NCBI RefSeq assembly: GCF_014873915.1
Contig: NZ_JADBEJ010000001.1
Coordinates: 434,001 to 498,000, forward strand
Length of the DNA stretch: 64,000 nt
Origin: Amycolatopsis roodepoortensis
Lineage (GTDB): Bacteria; Actinomycetota; Actinomycetes; Mycobacteriales; Pseudonocardiaceae
Reading direction: 5' to 3'
Shown here: positions 35,843 to 44,702 of the stretch, one piece after another
Position numbering within the stretch: the first letter of the stretch is position 1
How the letters are laid out: each line of letters begins with the position of its first letter
Program-made: the position numbers and the translations under genes
Notes under the pieces: generated by a model
What the model saw: only the letters and a program-made list of their open reading frames with translations
The model's database searches: none
What the model was told of the DNA's origin: nothing

Positions 35843-37294
35843 GTGAGCTGGAAGTGCCTGGTGTTGTCGGTCGTGCTGGTCGCCGGATGTACCGGAGGTC
35901 CGGCGTCTCAGGGAAGCCCGGCCCCGGTGCCCAAAGTGGACGAACCCGAGCGCGAGGCGGCCCTGACGTCGTACTACCGGCAGACCCTGGACTGGCGGCC
36001 CTGCGACGACTTCGAGTGCGCGAAGCTGACGGTGCCCGTGGACTACCGGCGGCCGGACGGGCCGAAGTTCACCCTGCCGGTGATCAAGGCCGTGGCGACC
36101 CGGCCGGGGCCGATCGGCACGCTCGTCGCCGGTGCGGGCGGCCCCGGCCAGTCCGGCGTCGCCATGGTCAAGGACATCGCGGGTACCTGGCCCGCCGCGG
36201 TCCGGGAACGGTTCGACCTGGTCGGCTTCGATCCCCGGGGGATCGGCGGCAGCGAACCGCGGCTGCGCTGTGAGACCGAGGGCGAGCCCACTTCGAAGGC
36301 GCCCGACGGGCTGCCGCTGATCGGCGCCGAGGTCCCGAGCACCCGGCAGTACACCGAGGCGTGCCTGCGGGGCACGGGGGAGAACGTGCTGCGGCACCTC
36401 GGGACGGACGACGTCGTCAGCGATCTCGACGTCCTGCGGGTGGTCACCGGCCAGGAGAAACTGAACTACCTCGGCTACTCCTACGGCACGCGGATCGGGC
36501 AGCTGTACGCCGACCGGTTCCCGAAGAAGATCCGCGCCATGGTGCTCGACGGCGTCGACAACACCTATCTCGATTGGCGGGCGGACACCGTCGAGCAGGC
36601 GAAGGGGGTGGAAGACACGCTGCTCACCTACGCGAAACAGTGCGCCACCAGGACCGGCAAGCCCTGCCCCGGCCAGGACGGGACAGAAATCCTCGCCACC
36701 GTGGACCGCGTGCTGGCCAAAGCGGACAAAGCGGGCGATGGAAGCGCGCTCAGGCAGGAGATCTCCGCGAAACTCACCTTCCCGGCGGACTGGGCGGAGC
36801 TGTCCGAAATCATCCTCGACGCCGATGCTCCCGCCGACGACTCGCCGGACGAACCAGCCGACGAGCCGGAGCCCTCGGGCGACACGACCGACGCGCTCAC
36901 CGTCGTCAACTGCCTCGATCGTGCCCATCCCACCGATCTGGCGGCTTACGAGGACGCCGCGCGCGAGCTCCGCCGCGTATCCCGGCTTTCGTCCGGTACG
37001 GAGGCGCTCGGCTGTGCCTTCCTGCCCACCGGGGCGGCTCCGTCGCGGACGGTCCGCGCCGAGGGCGCGCCGCCCATCCTGCTCGTCGGGACCACGAAGG
37101 ACGCCGCGACGCCCTACGGCTGGGCGCGGCAGCTGCTGGAAAGCCTCAAGTCGGCTGTGCTCCTGTCCAATGAGGACGTCGGCCACGCCGTCTTCGGCGG
37201 CGGATCGTCCTGTGTGGACGAGCGGGTGAGCCGGTACCTGATCGAGCTGACGCTTCCCGCGGCCCCGGCCCGCTGCGCCACCGGTCCCGTGTGA
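35843..37294 (+). CDS. secreted TAP-like alpha/beta hydrolase (lipoprotein peptidase)
   Basis: 483 residues. The signal peptide has lipobox LVAGC at about residue 16. The fold is that of tripeptidyl aminopeptidase/SlpD-type proteases: TLVAGAGGPGQSGV (oxyanion hole), nucleophile Ser in YLGYSYGTRIGQLY, and a C-terminal TAP-like domain with LLVGTTKDAATPYGWA (Asp) and NEDVGHAVFGGG (His). It cleaves peptides from the N-terminus outside the cell. GTG 35843 follows CAGGAG. An Asp/Glu-rich insert lies around residue 335. Confidence 0.9.
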   Translation: MSWKCLVLSVVLVAGCTGGPASQGSPAPVPKVDEPEREAALTSYYRQTLDWRPCDDFECAKLTVPVDYRRPDGPKFTLPVIKAVATRPGPIGTLVAGAGGPGQSGVAMVKDIAGTWPAAVRERFDLVGFDPRGIGGSEPRLRCETEGEPTSKAPDGLPLIGAEVPSTRQYTEACLRGTGENVLRHLGTDDVVSDLDVLRVVTGQEKLNYLGYSYGTRIGQLYADRFPKKIRAMVLDGVDNTYLDWRADTVEQAKGVEDTLLTYAKQCATRTGKPCPGQDGTEILATVDRVLAKADKAGDGSALRQEISAKLTFPADWAELSEIILDADAPADDSPDEPADEPEPSGDTTDALTVVNCLDRAHPTDLAAYEDAARELRRVSRLSSGTEALGCAFLPTGAAPSRTVRAEGAPPILLVGTTKDAATPYGWARQLLESLKSAVLLSNEDVGHAVFGGGSSCVDERVSRYLIELTLPAAPARCATGPV

Positions 37295-37304
37295 TGCTGG
37301 GAGC

Positions 37305-38825
37305 GTGAAAAGGGTCGACCGGCGGTGGGGAACCGTGCTCGCCGAGGCGCTCCTGGCGGGATTCGTCGCGGGCGTGACGATCTTCCTCGCCGATCTGCTG
37401 CCCGCGTGGGGCTGGCCGGAGGTGTTCCGGACGACGGGGCCGGTGCCGGCCGCGGTGATCGTCGGCGCCGTCGTGCTGACGCTGGCGCGCCGCCGGTTCA
37501 CGGTGTCCGCGCTGCTCGCCGCGTCGGTGTCGTTCGGGCTGTTCCCCGCGACCGGCGTCGCCCTCGCGGTCGTCGCGCATACCGCGGGGACGCGCGGGCG
37601 GAGGTGGCCGCTGTTCGGTGTCGCGGCGCTGTCGCCCGCCGCGGTCGTATTGCTCACCCAGCCCGCGTTCCGCTGGCAGTACGTCCTGGTGGTGATCGTC
37701 GTTTCGACGGTCTTCTGTCTCGTCCTGCCCGCGCTGGCCGGGGCGATGCAGGCGCAGCAGGCCAGGCTGGTGGTGGCGTTGCGCGACCGCGCCCGGCTGG
37801 AGGAACGCTCGCGTCTCGCCGAGGAGATGCACGACCAGCTCGGGCACCGGCTCAGCCTGATCACGATGTTCTCCGGCGCGCTGGAGGTCGCCGCCGATGG
37901 CAAGGATCCCGAGCTGCGGCAGGCCGCCGGGCACGTCCGGTCGACGGCCAAGCTCGCGCTGGAAGAACTGCGGGAGTCCCTCGGCATCCTGAGGCCGGGC
38001 GGGGAACCGGCCGACCCCGCCGAAGCCACCGACGCCGCCGGTACGAAGGCGGACATCACGGAGCTGGTGACGTCGTCGCGTGACGCCGGCCTCGACGTGG
38101 CGCTCGACTGGCGCGGCGCCGACCTCGACGGCGTCCGGCCACCCGTCCGCCGGGCCGTGCACCGTGTGGTGCGCGAGGCGCTGACCAACGTGCACAAGCA
38201 CGCCGCCGGGGCGTCTGTCACCGTCGTCGTCGACCATGGCCCCGAAGTGGTGAAGGTCGCGGTGCGCAACGGTGCCGAGCGGGTCGAGGCGGAACGCCTG
38301 CCCGGCACCGGGCGCGGGCTGACCGGCCTGCGTGAACGGGTCCGTCTTCTCGGTGGCGTGTTCACGGCCGGGCCGGATCCGGAAGGTGGTTTCGCCGTCA
38401 CGACCGAGCTGCCGCTGCGGGCCGGCGCGCCTCTCGCCGACGAAGTGGTCGAGGAGCGGCCGGGTCGCTTCCAGTCGGGGCTGCTGCTGGTGACGGGGCT
38501 GGCCGCCGTCGCCGCGTTGCTGCTGACGACACTGGCCTTCGTGCCGCCGCTCGCGCCGGCGGACAGCGAGGATCCGCTCGCCAGCGTCCGGATCGGGATG
38601 ACACCGGAAGAGGTCGAGGAGTGGTTCGGCCCGAACGAACCGTCGGCGCAGGTCGCCGCGCAGGGGCACGAGCCGCCGATACCCGAGGGCAGCTACTGCG
38701 TCTATACGGCGGCCGCCGATCCGCCCGACGCGGAGACCGCCGCGATCTTCCGGTTCTGTTTCGGCGACGACCGGCTGGTGGAGAAGACCTGGTTCGAGGT
38801 CCCCGTACCGAAAGAGGAGCGATGA
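37305..38825 (+). CDS. NarL-type sensor histidine kinase with C-terminal ectodomain
   Basis: 506 residues. Four to five N-terminal membrane helices precede a HisKA_3 helix with EMHDQLGHRLSLITMF (phospho-His). HATPase_c follows with VVREALTNVHKHA (N box) and GTGRGLTGLRERV (G boxes). Unusually, the protein goes on: another membrane helix (SGLLLVTGLAAVAALLLTTL, about 400-420) and then about 85 residues starting ASVRIGMTPEEVEEWFGPN, reminiscent of SmpA/BamE-type folds, with two Cys. This would put a sensor domain outside the cell after the kinase. ATGA overlap with its regulator gene. Confidence 0.9.
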   Translation: MKRVDRRWGTVLAEALLAGFVAGVTIFLADLLPAWGWPEVFRTTGPVPAAVIVGAVVLTLARRRFTVSALLAASVSFGLFPATGVALAVVAHTAGTRGRRWPLFGVAALSPAAVVLLTQPAFRWQYVLVVIVVSTVFCLVLPALAGAMQAQQARLVVALRDRARLEERSRLAEEMHDQLGHRLSLITMFSGALEVAADGKDPELRQAAGHVRSTAKLALEELRESLGILRPGGEPADPAEATDAAGTKADITELVTSSRDAGLDVALDWRGADLDGVRPPVRRAVHRVVREALTNVHKHAAGASVTVVVDHGPEVVKVAVRNGAERVEAERLPGTGRGLTGLRERVRLLGGVFTAGPDPEGGFAVTTELPLRAGAPLADEVVEERPGRFQSGLLLVTGLAAVAALLLTTLAFVPPLAPADSEDPLASVRIGMTPEEVEEWFGPNEPSAQVAAQGHEPPIPEGSYCVYTAAADPPDAETAAIFRFCFGDDRLVEKTWFEVPVPKEER

Positions 38826-39475
38826 TCCGGGTTCTGCTCGCGGACGACGAGCCGCTGCTCCGTGCCGGCGCGAGGCTCCTGCTGGATCAGGCGGGTGACA
38901 TCGAGGTCGTGGCCGAGGCCTCCGACGGCGCGGAGGCGATCGACGTCGTCCGGCGGATGACCGTGGACGTCGCGCTGATGGACATCAGGATGCCCAGGGT
39001 GGACGGGCTCGCCGCCGTGGAGGAGATCGCCCGCGAGGTGCGGGTCATCATGCTCACCACGTTCGGGGACGAGGCCTACGTCGCCCGTGCCCTGCGCGCG
39101 GGAGCGGCCGGTTTCCTGCTCAAGGACACCGATCCCGCGCAGCTCATCCAGGCGGTGCGGTCCGCGGCCGCCGGCGAGGCGGTGCTGTCGCCCCGGATCG
39201 CGAAGCAGGTCATCGACCGGTTCCGCGACGCCGACGCGGCCGATGCGGACAGCGTCGCGCGGGCGAGGCGAAGGCTGGAAGCGCTGACCGCCCGCGAACT
39301 CGAAGTCCTGGTGCGAGTGGGGCGCGGCCTGGGCAACGCGGAGATCGCGGGCGAGCTGCGGCTTTCGAGCGGCACGGTGAAGATCCACGTCAGCCGGATC
39401 CTCGCCAAGCTGGGCTGCGCGAACCGGGTCCAGGCCGCGATCCTCGCCCACGACGCGGGCATCCTGCGCGGCTGA
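38822..39475 (+). CDS. LuxR/NarL response regulator
   Basis: 217 residues. The receiver has ADDE at the start, phospho-acceptor Asp in DVALMDIRMPRVDG, Thr in MLTTFGDE and Lys in FLLKDTDP. The GerE-type HTH is LTARELEVLVRVGRGLGNAE then SSGTVKIHVSRILAKL. It is coupled to the kinase by ATGA. Targets are unknown; the secreted phosphatase downstream and the hydrolase upstream are possibilities. Confidence 0.93.
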   Translation: MIRVLLADDEPLLRAGARLLLDQAGDIEVVAEASDGAEAIDVVRRMTVDVALMDIRMPRVDGLAAVEEIAREVRVIMLTTFGDEAYVARALRAGAAGFLLKDTDPAQLIQAVRSAAAGEAVLSPRIAKQVIDRFRDADAADADSVARARRRLEALTARELEVLVRVGRGLGNAEIAGELRLSSGTVKIHVSRILAKLGCANRVQAAILAHDAGILRG

Positions 39476-39505
39476 GCGGACCTCTGGTCTTCGGCTGACT
39501 TCTCT

Positions 39506-39524
39506 GTTAGGAAAGGTTCCTAAC
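39506..39524. promoter_or_regulatory. dyad upstream of alkaline phosphatase gene
   Basis: GTTAGGAA-AGG-TTCCTAAC is a perfect 8-base inverted repeat with a 3-base spacer, 14 bases before the start codon and overlapping the leader. Boxes of this form occur before secreted enzymes in actinomycetes, where ROK/LacI-like repressors are suspected; the binder here is unknown. Confidence 0.55.
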
Positions 39525-39537
39525 TAACGGAGGCGAT

Positions 39538-40743
39538 ATGCGCGGACGTGGTCTGGCGGCGGCGACGGTTCTGGTGGTCCTGTGCGGTGGTTCGGCCGCC
39601 GTCGCGGACACGACGGCCGCGCACTCGGCACACAACATCATCTACCTCCAGGGGGACGGCCTCGGCCTCGGCCAGCGTGACCTGCTTCGCCTGGCGCTCA
39701 AGGGCAAGAACGGCAGGCTGGCGATGGACGGGCTCGCGGTCACCGGCCTCGTGCGGACGTCCTCGGCCGACCCCGGCGAGATCGTCACCGACTCGGCCGC
39801 CGCGGCCACCGCCCTGGCGACCGGGCACAAGACGCGCAACGGCGCGGTCGGCGTGGACGCGCACGGGCGCCCGCTGGAGACGATCCTCGAACGGGCGAAA
39901 CGGGCGGGGAAGTCGACCGGCCTGGTGACGACCGCGCAGGTGACCGGCGCGTCGCCGGCCGCCTTCGCGGCGCACGTGCCCAGCCGGGACTCGCAGAGCG
40001 ACATCGCGAAGCAGTACATCGAGAACAGCCGCCCGGACGTCCTGCTCGGCGGTGGCGAGGACTGGTGGTACCCGAAGGGGAATCCCGGGCTCTGGCCGGA
40101 CAAACCGGGCGAGGAGAGCCGCAGCCCGTACGGCGACCTGGTCGAACGCGCACAGCGAACGGGTTACACCTACGTGCGCGACGGCGACGAACTGCGGAAC
40201 ACGCGGGCGAACCGGATCCTCGGCCTGTTCGCGAACGAGGACATGGTCGACTACGGCCCCGACGGTGTCGGGAAGTACGCACCGCGGGTGCCGCTCCAGC
40301 AGATGGCGCGCAAGGCGCTGGAAACCCTTTCCAAGAACCCGCGCGGTTTCTTCCTGTTCCTGGAGGAAGAAGGGACCGACGGGATGTCGCACGAGAACAA
40401 CGCGCACGGCGTGATCGACGCGGGTCGCGCGCTCGACGCCACCGTCGCCGAGGTCATGCGGTTCGTCCGCGCGCATCCCGACACGCTGGTGATCATCGGC
40501 GGCGACCACGAGACCGGCGGGCTGGCCATCGAGAACTACGACGCCTCCGACACCGACCCCGACCAGGACGGCCCGTTCGACGTCCCGGGCTCGAAGCTCC
40601 GGTTCACCGTCGACTGGACGACCCGCGACCACACCGGCTCCGACACCCCGGTCACCGCTGAAGGCCCCGGCGCCACCCGTTTGGGTGGCACCGTCGAGAA
40701 CACCGACGTCCACTGGGTGATGCGGGCGGCAAGCGGTCTCTGA
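39538..40743 (+). CDS. secreted alkaline phosphatase
   Basis: 401 residues with an N-terminal signal peptide (GLAAATVLVVLCGGSAAVA). The catalytic Ser is in IVTDSAAAATALATG. Metal ligands are in YLQGDGLGLGQ, EEEGTDGMSHENN, GGDHETGG and RDHTGSDTPV, the complete PhoA-superfamily set. It releases phosphate from organic esters outside the cell. ATG 39538 after ACGGAGGCGAT. A dyad just upstream suggests repression. A bidirectional terminator follows. Confidence 0.95.
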   Translation: MRGRGLAAATVLVVLCGGSAAVADTTAAHSAHNIIYLQGDGLGLGQRDLLRLALKGKNGRLAMDGLAVTGLVRTSSADPGEIVTDSAAAATALATGHKTRNGAVGVDAHGRPLETILERAKRAGKSTGLVTTAQVTGASPAAFAAHVPSRDSQSDIAKQYIENSRPDVLLGGGEDWWYPKGNPGLWPDKPGEESRSPYGDLVERAQRTGYTYVRDGDELRNTRANRILGLFANEDMVDYGPDGVGKYAPRVPLQQMARKALETLSKNPRGFFLFLEEEGTDGMSHENNAHGVIDAGRALDATVAEVMRFVRAHPDTLVIIGGDHETGGLAIENYDASDTDPDQDGPFDVPGSKLRFTVDWTTRDHTGSDTPVTAEGPGATRLGGTVENTDVHWVMRAASGL

Positions 40744-40751
40744 GCACGAAA

Positions 40752-40781
40752 AAGGCCACCTCCGGCGACGGAGGTGGCCTT
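40752..40781. terminator. bidirectional terminator
   Basis: Perfect 12-base stem AAGGCCACCTCC / GGAGGTGGCCTT around GGCGAC, with AAAA before and TT after, between the convergent phosphatase and pdtaR genes. Confidence 0.9.
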
Positions 40782-40792
40782 CACGGCGCTGG

Positions 40793-41404
40793 TCAGCCGA
40801 TGCTTTCGACGACCGCCTCGGCGACCGCCTTCATCGTGGTCCGGCGGTCCATCGCGGTGCGCTGTATCCAGCGGAAGGCGTCCGGCTCGGTGAGCCCCTG
40901 ACGGCTCATCAGCAGCCCCTTGGCGCGGTCGATGACCTTGCGCGTCTCGAGCCGGTCCGTGAGGCCCGCGACCTCGGACTCCAGTGCCTGGAGCTCGGCG
41001 AACCGGCTCACGGCCAGCTCGATGGCGGGCACCAGGTCACGCTTGGCGAACGGCTTCACCAGATACGCCATCGTGCCCGCGTCCCTGGCCCGCTCGACGA
41101 GGTCGCGCTGGCTGAAGGCGGTCAGGATGACGACCGGGGCGATCCGGTCGCCGGTGATCTTGGAGGCGGCCTCGATACCGTCGAGCTTGGGCATCTTGAC
41201 GTCGAGAATCACCAGGTCGGGCTTCAACTCGGTGGCCAGGTTGATGGCCTGCTCGCCATCCCCGGCCTCACCGACCACCTCATAACCCTCTTCACGGAGC
41301 ATCTCGACGAGATCCAGACGGATGAGGGCCTCATCTTCGGCCACGAGCACCCGCCGCTGGGGTGCGGCGACGGCACCATTGGCCTCGGCAGCCTGCTCGG
41401 TCAC
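40793..41404 (-). CDS. pdtaR: ANTAR-domain response regulator (PdtaR-like)
   Basis: 203 residues. Receiver: VLVAEDEALIRLDLVEML, phospho-Asp in LVILDVKMPKLDGIEAA, switch residues VILTAFSQRDL and YLVKPFAKRDL. The C-terminal ANTAR RNA-binding domain is KVIDRAKGLLMSRQGLTEPDAFRWIQRTAM in outline. The mycobacterial homologue binds dual-hexaloop RNAs to control ethanolamine and redox genes. The cognate kinase PdtaS is not in the window, as is usual. ATG 41404 after AGGAGGAC. Confidence 0.93.
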   Translation of the reverse strand: MTEQAAEANGAVAAPQRRVLVAEDEALIRLDLVEMLREEGYEVVGEAGDGEQAINLATELKPDLVILDVKMPKLDGIEAASKITGDRIAPVVILTAFSQRDLVERARDAGTMAYLVKPFAKRDLVPAIELAVSRFAELQALESEVAGLTDRLETRKVIDRAKGLLMSRQGLTEPDAFRWIQRTAMDRRTTMKAVAEAVVESIG

Positions 41405-41576
41405 CGGGGTCCTCCTGAAGGTCGTCGGGCAGTTCGGCTCGCGGTTTCTCCGCGAACCTGAAGCCTACCGGGAACGATCCAGACGGCTAGATGGCGTTCA
41501 CCACGTCAGACGGGCATCACACCCCGGGCCCGGCGAAAGGCGCGGACCCGTGATCCCGTAAAGTTCACCGGGCACC

Positions 41577-41650
41577 GCCCCCGTAGCCCAACTGGCAGAG
41601 GCAACGGATTCAAAACCCGTCCAGTGTGAGTTCGAATCTCACCGGGGGCA
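41577..41650 (+). tRNA. tRNA with CAA anticodon (Leu-type anticodon, short variable loop)
   Basis: 74 nt. Acceptor GCCCCCG/CGGGGGC, D-arm GCCC...GGC, anticodon loop TTCAAAA (anticodon CAA), T-arm GTGAG-TTCGAAT-CTCAC. It has a five-base variable region rather than the long arm normal in leucine tRNAs, and the last anticodon-stem pair is A-C. CCA is not encoded. It may be a specialised or decaying tRNA. Its 3' end overlaps the end of a broken integrase frame, so it was probably the integration site. Confidence 0.8.
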
Positions 41651-42631
41651 CTCGCAGGATGCACATTCGTTCCCACCTGCGCAGCTTTGCCGCGAAGCGG
41701 TATCGCCGATGGACGTGATCGAGTCCGGGTCGGCGGGCAGGGTGGCTTGGTCGGTCTTGTAGTGGACTTTGATCGGGAGCTGTGTCAGGTCGAGCAGGTC
41801 TCCTGGGGCGTGGCGCAGGTTGGCCTTCAGGTACGGCAGTGCGTCCAGCAGGTTCGCTTGGTCCGGGCTCGATGGGCTTGGGGTGTCGGTATCGTCGGGG
41901 TCCGCGTTCTCTGCTTGGCGTAGCAGGTTGTCTTGTTCGCGGGCAGCGTCGGCGATCTTCTTCTGGAGTGCCTGCCGTCGACGTTCGGTGTCGCGTCGTT
42001 TGGCGGTGTGGGTGTCGTCTTGATCGGCGATTGGCAGTGCGTGGCGTTGTGCGCCGAATAGGCGCTCGTTGAAGAACGCGTCTACCTGGTCGAGGATGAG
42101 GCCTTCGCGGATGTAGACGGTGGGTGGGCCTCGTGTTTGTCCGGTCGTCCGCGGTTGTTGCCTGCTGGGTGGCAGCCGGTAGTGGACACCGGATTTGCGT
42201 ACCATTCCCATGACGCGCCTTCGCGGCAGATACGTTCGCTTCGCGCGGGGATCCTGCTTCATTCCGGTGCCGTCGCGTGAACCTTGCCGTGAGTTTTGGT
42301 GGCGGTCATCTCGTCGAACATCCACTTGGGAATGAGCGGTTCGTGCGCGGGTTCGGTGGAGGGTTCTGCCGGTTCCGTGCGCCGCGATCTGCGGCGTGCC
42401 CGTCGGTTGTAGACCTGGTATCCGGTGTATTTCGGGTTCTTCAGGATGTCGGCGACGCTGGACTTCGACCACACGCCCCGTGCCCGGGTGCCGCCGGGTG
42501 GCTGTGGTGGCGGGTGCTCATCGGTGTTCTGATTCAGGCGCTCGGCGATGGTGTCGAATCCCAGCGCTTCGTGGTAGCGCCATTTGGCGATCAGGGCCAC
42601 GGTTTTCGCTTGTTCTCCGTCTGGTTCCAGG
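41639..42631 (-). pseudogene. large serine recombinase, truncated and frameshifted
   Basis: The N-terminal catalytic serine domain is missing. What remains starts in the recombinase domain (LIAKWRYHEALGFDTIAERL, then VWSKSSVADILKNPKYTGYQV) and stops at 42259. A one-base shift continues with KQDPRAKRTYLPRRRV, VYIREGLILDQVDAFFNERLFG and a coiled region. The zinc-ribbon cysteines are lost. The frame ends inside the tRNA. Upstream, the gene is cut exactly where a 52-bp repeat begins. This is a remnant of an integrated element that used the tRNA as its target. Confidence 0.82.
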
Positions 42632-42683
42632 CATCACCTGCCCCGAAAGCCCTGTCAGTGCCAGGGTTCCCGGTCCGCGAGCG
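42632..42683. repeat. 52-bp exact direct repeat, copy 1
   Basis: Identical to 44703-44754. It sits exactly between the truncated recombinase (ending about 42631) and the truncated MFS gene (starting about 42684), so it marks a rearrangement junction. Read on the minus strand it contains the last codons (LADREPWH stop) of the gene at 44726. Confidence 0.9.
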
Positions 42684-43332
42684 CCTTGCTCGCGGCCTTC
42701 GTCGTGGTGGAGCGGCGGACCGCCGCCCCGCTGGTCCCGGCGCGTCTGGTCGGCACGCCGCGCTCGTGGTGGCGTTCGCGCTGACCTTCGCCACCACCCC
42801 GGCCAGTGTGCTGGGAACGGTGTTCTTCCAGCAGCAGCAAGGCTTGTCGGCCGGGACCACCGGATTCCTGTTCGCCCCCTTCAGCATCGGCGTCGTGGGC
42901 GGAAGCTGGCTGGGCACCCGGCTGCTGGACCGGCTCAGCGGCCGATGGGTCGCCTTCGGGGCGTTCGGTGTCGTCGCGGGGGCGCTGGTGATCGGGTTGA
43001 TCGCGCTGCGCACCGGCTCGACGGCGGGCTTCGCGATGTCGCTCGCGATTTCGGGAACCGGTCTCGGCGCGGCGTCGGTCGCGGCGACGAACGCCGGGAC
43101 CTCCGTGGTGGGGGAGACGGACCACGGTATCGCGTCCGGTCTGCTCAACACCGCGCCGCAACTGGGCTCCGCGCTCGGCACGGCGGTGATCAGCACTGTC
43201 GCGCTGGGGAGCGGGGCGACGGATCTGCCGTCCGGGATCTTCGTGGCTTTAGGGGCCGCCGTTCTCGGTACGGCCGCGACCCTCGGACTGGGCGGGCCAC
43301 GGGTCACAGCGGGGACCAACGGGGTGCGGTGA
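42684..43332 (+). pseudogene. MFS drug transporter (DHA2 type), 5'-truncated and frameshifted
   Basis: Homology begins mid-protein with ALLAAFVVVERRTAAPLVP, the loop after helix 8 in 14-helix DHA2 exporters. A frameshift near 42765 then leads into ALVVAFALTFATTPASVLGT and the remaining helices to LGGPRVTAGTNGVR. The first half is missing and the break coincides with the 52-bp repeat. Not expected to be functional. Confidence 0.82.
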
Positions 43333-43474
43333 GCACTTCGCGCGGGCGTTCGAGGTCCGGCGAGACCGACATCACCGATCGACTCGTGCGTTGTGGTCTG
43401 TTCGACCGACAGCAGGGGAACACGCCTGCCGGTAGCTTGTGGCCGACCCCGATCGGACACTGGAGAAAGCCACC

Positions 43475-43792
43475 ATGACGGCTACCCGGCGCGCACTTGC
43501 CGTTTTGGCCACCACAGGGCTGGCCGTCTCGGTCCTCGGCACAGGCTCCGCCTCGGCCGCGACCAAGGGCAAGATCTACCTCTCGAACAACTGCGGCAGC
43601 TCGGTCTCCACGACGATCCACCGCACCGACGGTGCGATGATCGCGGGCACCGGGGCCGCTCCGGCGGGCAGCTACTTCGGATACCCGGTCAATCCGGGTA
43701 CCTATGAGGTTCGCGTGCCTGCCGGGAACCGGAACGTGAAGATCCTCGACCTCGGCAGCAAGGCGCACTCGGTCATCGTCAAGGCCTGCTGA
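43475..43792 (+). CDS. small secreted protein
   Basis: 105 residues with a clear signal peptide (RRALAVLATTGLAVSVLGTGSASA). The mature part of about 75 residues is beta-rich with two Cys (YLSNNCGSSVSTTIHR and IVKAC at the end), probably one disulphide. It includes APAGSYFGYPVNPGTYEVRV. ATG 43475 after GGAGAAAG. No family recognised. Confidence 0.75.
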   Translation: MTATRRALAVLATTGLAVSVLGTGSASAATKGKIYLSNNCGSSVSTTIHRTDGAMIAGTGAAPAGSYFGYPVNPGTYEVRVPAGNRNVKILDLGSKAHSVIVKAC

Positions 43793-43885
43793 CGACCGTC
43801 GACCGGCTCGCTGACGCACGGCCGGAACCGTGATCGCAGGGCGATCGTCTCAGACCAGGCGGGCAAGCACGGGATCGGGAATGTG

Positions 43886-44407
43886 ATGACACTCGAGCAC
43901 CATCCGTTGCCCGCCGCGATGTCGCAGCCGAAAAGCGCGACCGGGATCGCTGCCGGGGTTCTGGCGATTCTCGGCGGTCTCGGTTTCCTGGCAGCTGCCG
44001 CGCTCCACACCGTCGAGTTCGCCTATTCCCTCATCCTGCTCGCCGTCGGAGTCATCGCCCCCGACATCGATCTCTCCGTCGCTGTCCCCGTCTTCCTGGG
44101 GATCGCCGCGGTGACCGATCTCTTCACCACAGCGCTGCTCGCGAGTGGCGGGATCATGCTGCTCCGCCGCAAAAGCCCTGGGCGGGTACTCGCCGCAGCC
44201 GGAGCGTCGATCGCATGCGGATTCGCCGGCCTGGTCCTGCTCGTGCCGTGGATAGGCTCACGTTTCGCTGTCTCGTACAGCGGATTCACCCCGCGCATCG
44301 ACTCCGGCTGGCCGTTCGCGGTGGTCCTGGTCGCGGCGGCCGCGACGCTCCTGTTGGCGCTGATTCCGCAAACGGCGCGCTGGCTCGACGCCGGCACACG
44401 GCCGTAG
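43886..44407 (+). CDS. four-helix membrane protein, unknown
   Basis: About 173 residues with four hydrophobic segments (GIAAGVLAILGGLGFLAAAA, YSLILLAVGVIAPDI, FLGIAAVTDLFTTALLASGG, VVLVAAAATLLLALIP) and an RRKSPGR loop. No motif identified. The start is uncertain between GTG 43883, ATG 43886 and a later ATG at 43919. Confidence 0.6.
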   Translation: MTLEHHPLPAAMSQPKSATGIAAGVLAILGGLGFLAAAALHTVEFAYSLILLAVGVIAPDIDLSVAVPVFLGIAAVTDLFTTALLASGGIMLLRRKSPGRVLAAAGASIACGFAGLVLLVPWIGSRFAVSYSGFTPRIDSGWPFAVVLVAAAATLLLALIPQTARWLDAGTRP

Positions 44408-44413
44408 GCCCGA

Positions 44414-44698
44414 TCACGGCTTCTCGCCGTCATCGGAGCCTGGACGCCACCGGAGGTAGGGCGACGCGCTCCGTCGTTTGTGGACACGGACGGGTATGGC
44501 GACGCCGCGTGACCCGGTCGTCCGCGGCGCTTGGGCGCGAAGCGTCCGGTAGGCCGCCAGGACGGCGGCGAGGCGCTCGGGATCCGGGAACCGGCCATCG
44601 GGATGCAGCCTGCGAACGAGACGGCGATACGCCGTCGCGATATCGGCCGGGGTCGCGTCGCGAGCCACCCCGAGCACCGTGTACGGATCGGCCGTCAT
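44414..44698 (-). CDS. J-domain (DnaJ-like) protein
   Basis: 94 residues: DPYTVLGVARDATPADIATA then YRRLVRRLHPDGRFPDP, with the HPD motif that stimulates Hsp70 ATPase. Residues after 70 are short and basic. No zinc or substrate domain follows, so it is a minimal co-chaperone. Neighbouring Hsp20 and CIRCE site suggest a shared stress function. ATG 44698. Confidence 0.85.
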   Translation of the reverse strand: MTADPYTVLGVARDATPADIATAYRRLVRRLHPDGRFPDPERLAAVLAAYRTLRAQAPRTTGSRGVAIPVRVHKRRSASPYLRWRPGSDDGEKP

Positions 44699-44702
44699 GA
44701 TC

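Noticed and set aside
41577..41650. Opal-suppressor reading (anticodon TCA) of the tRNA
   Set aside because: It needs a shifted anticodon loop; the 7-base loop TTCAAAA gives CAA with U33 in place.
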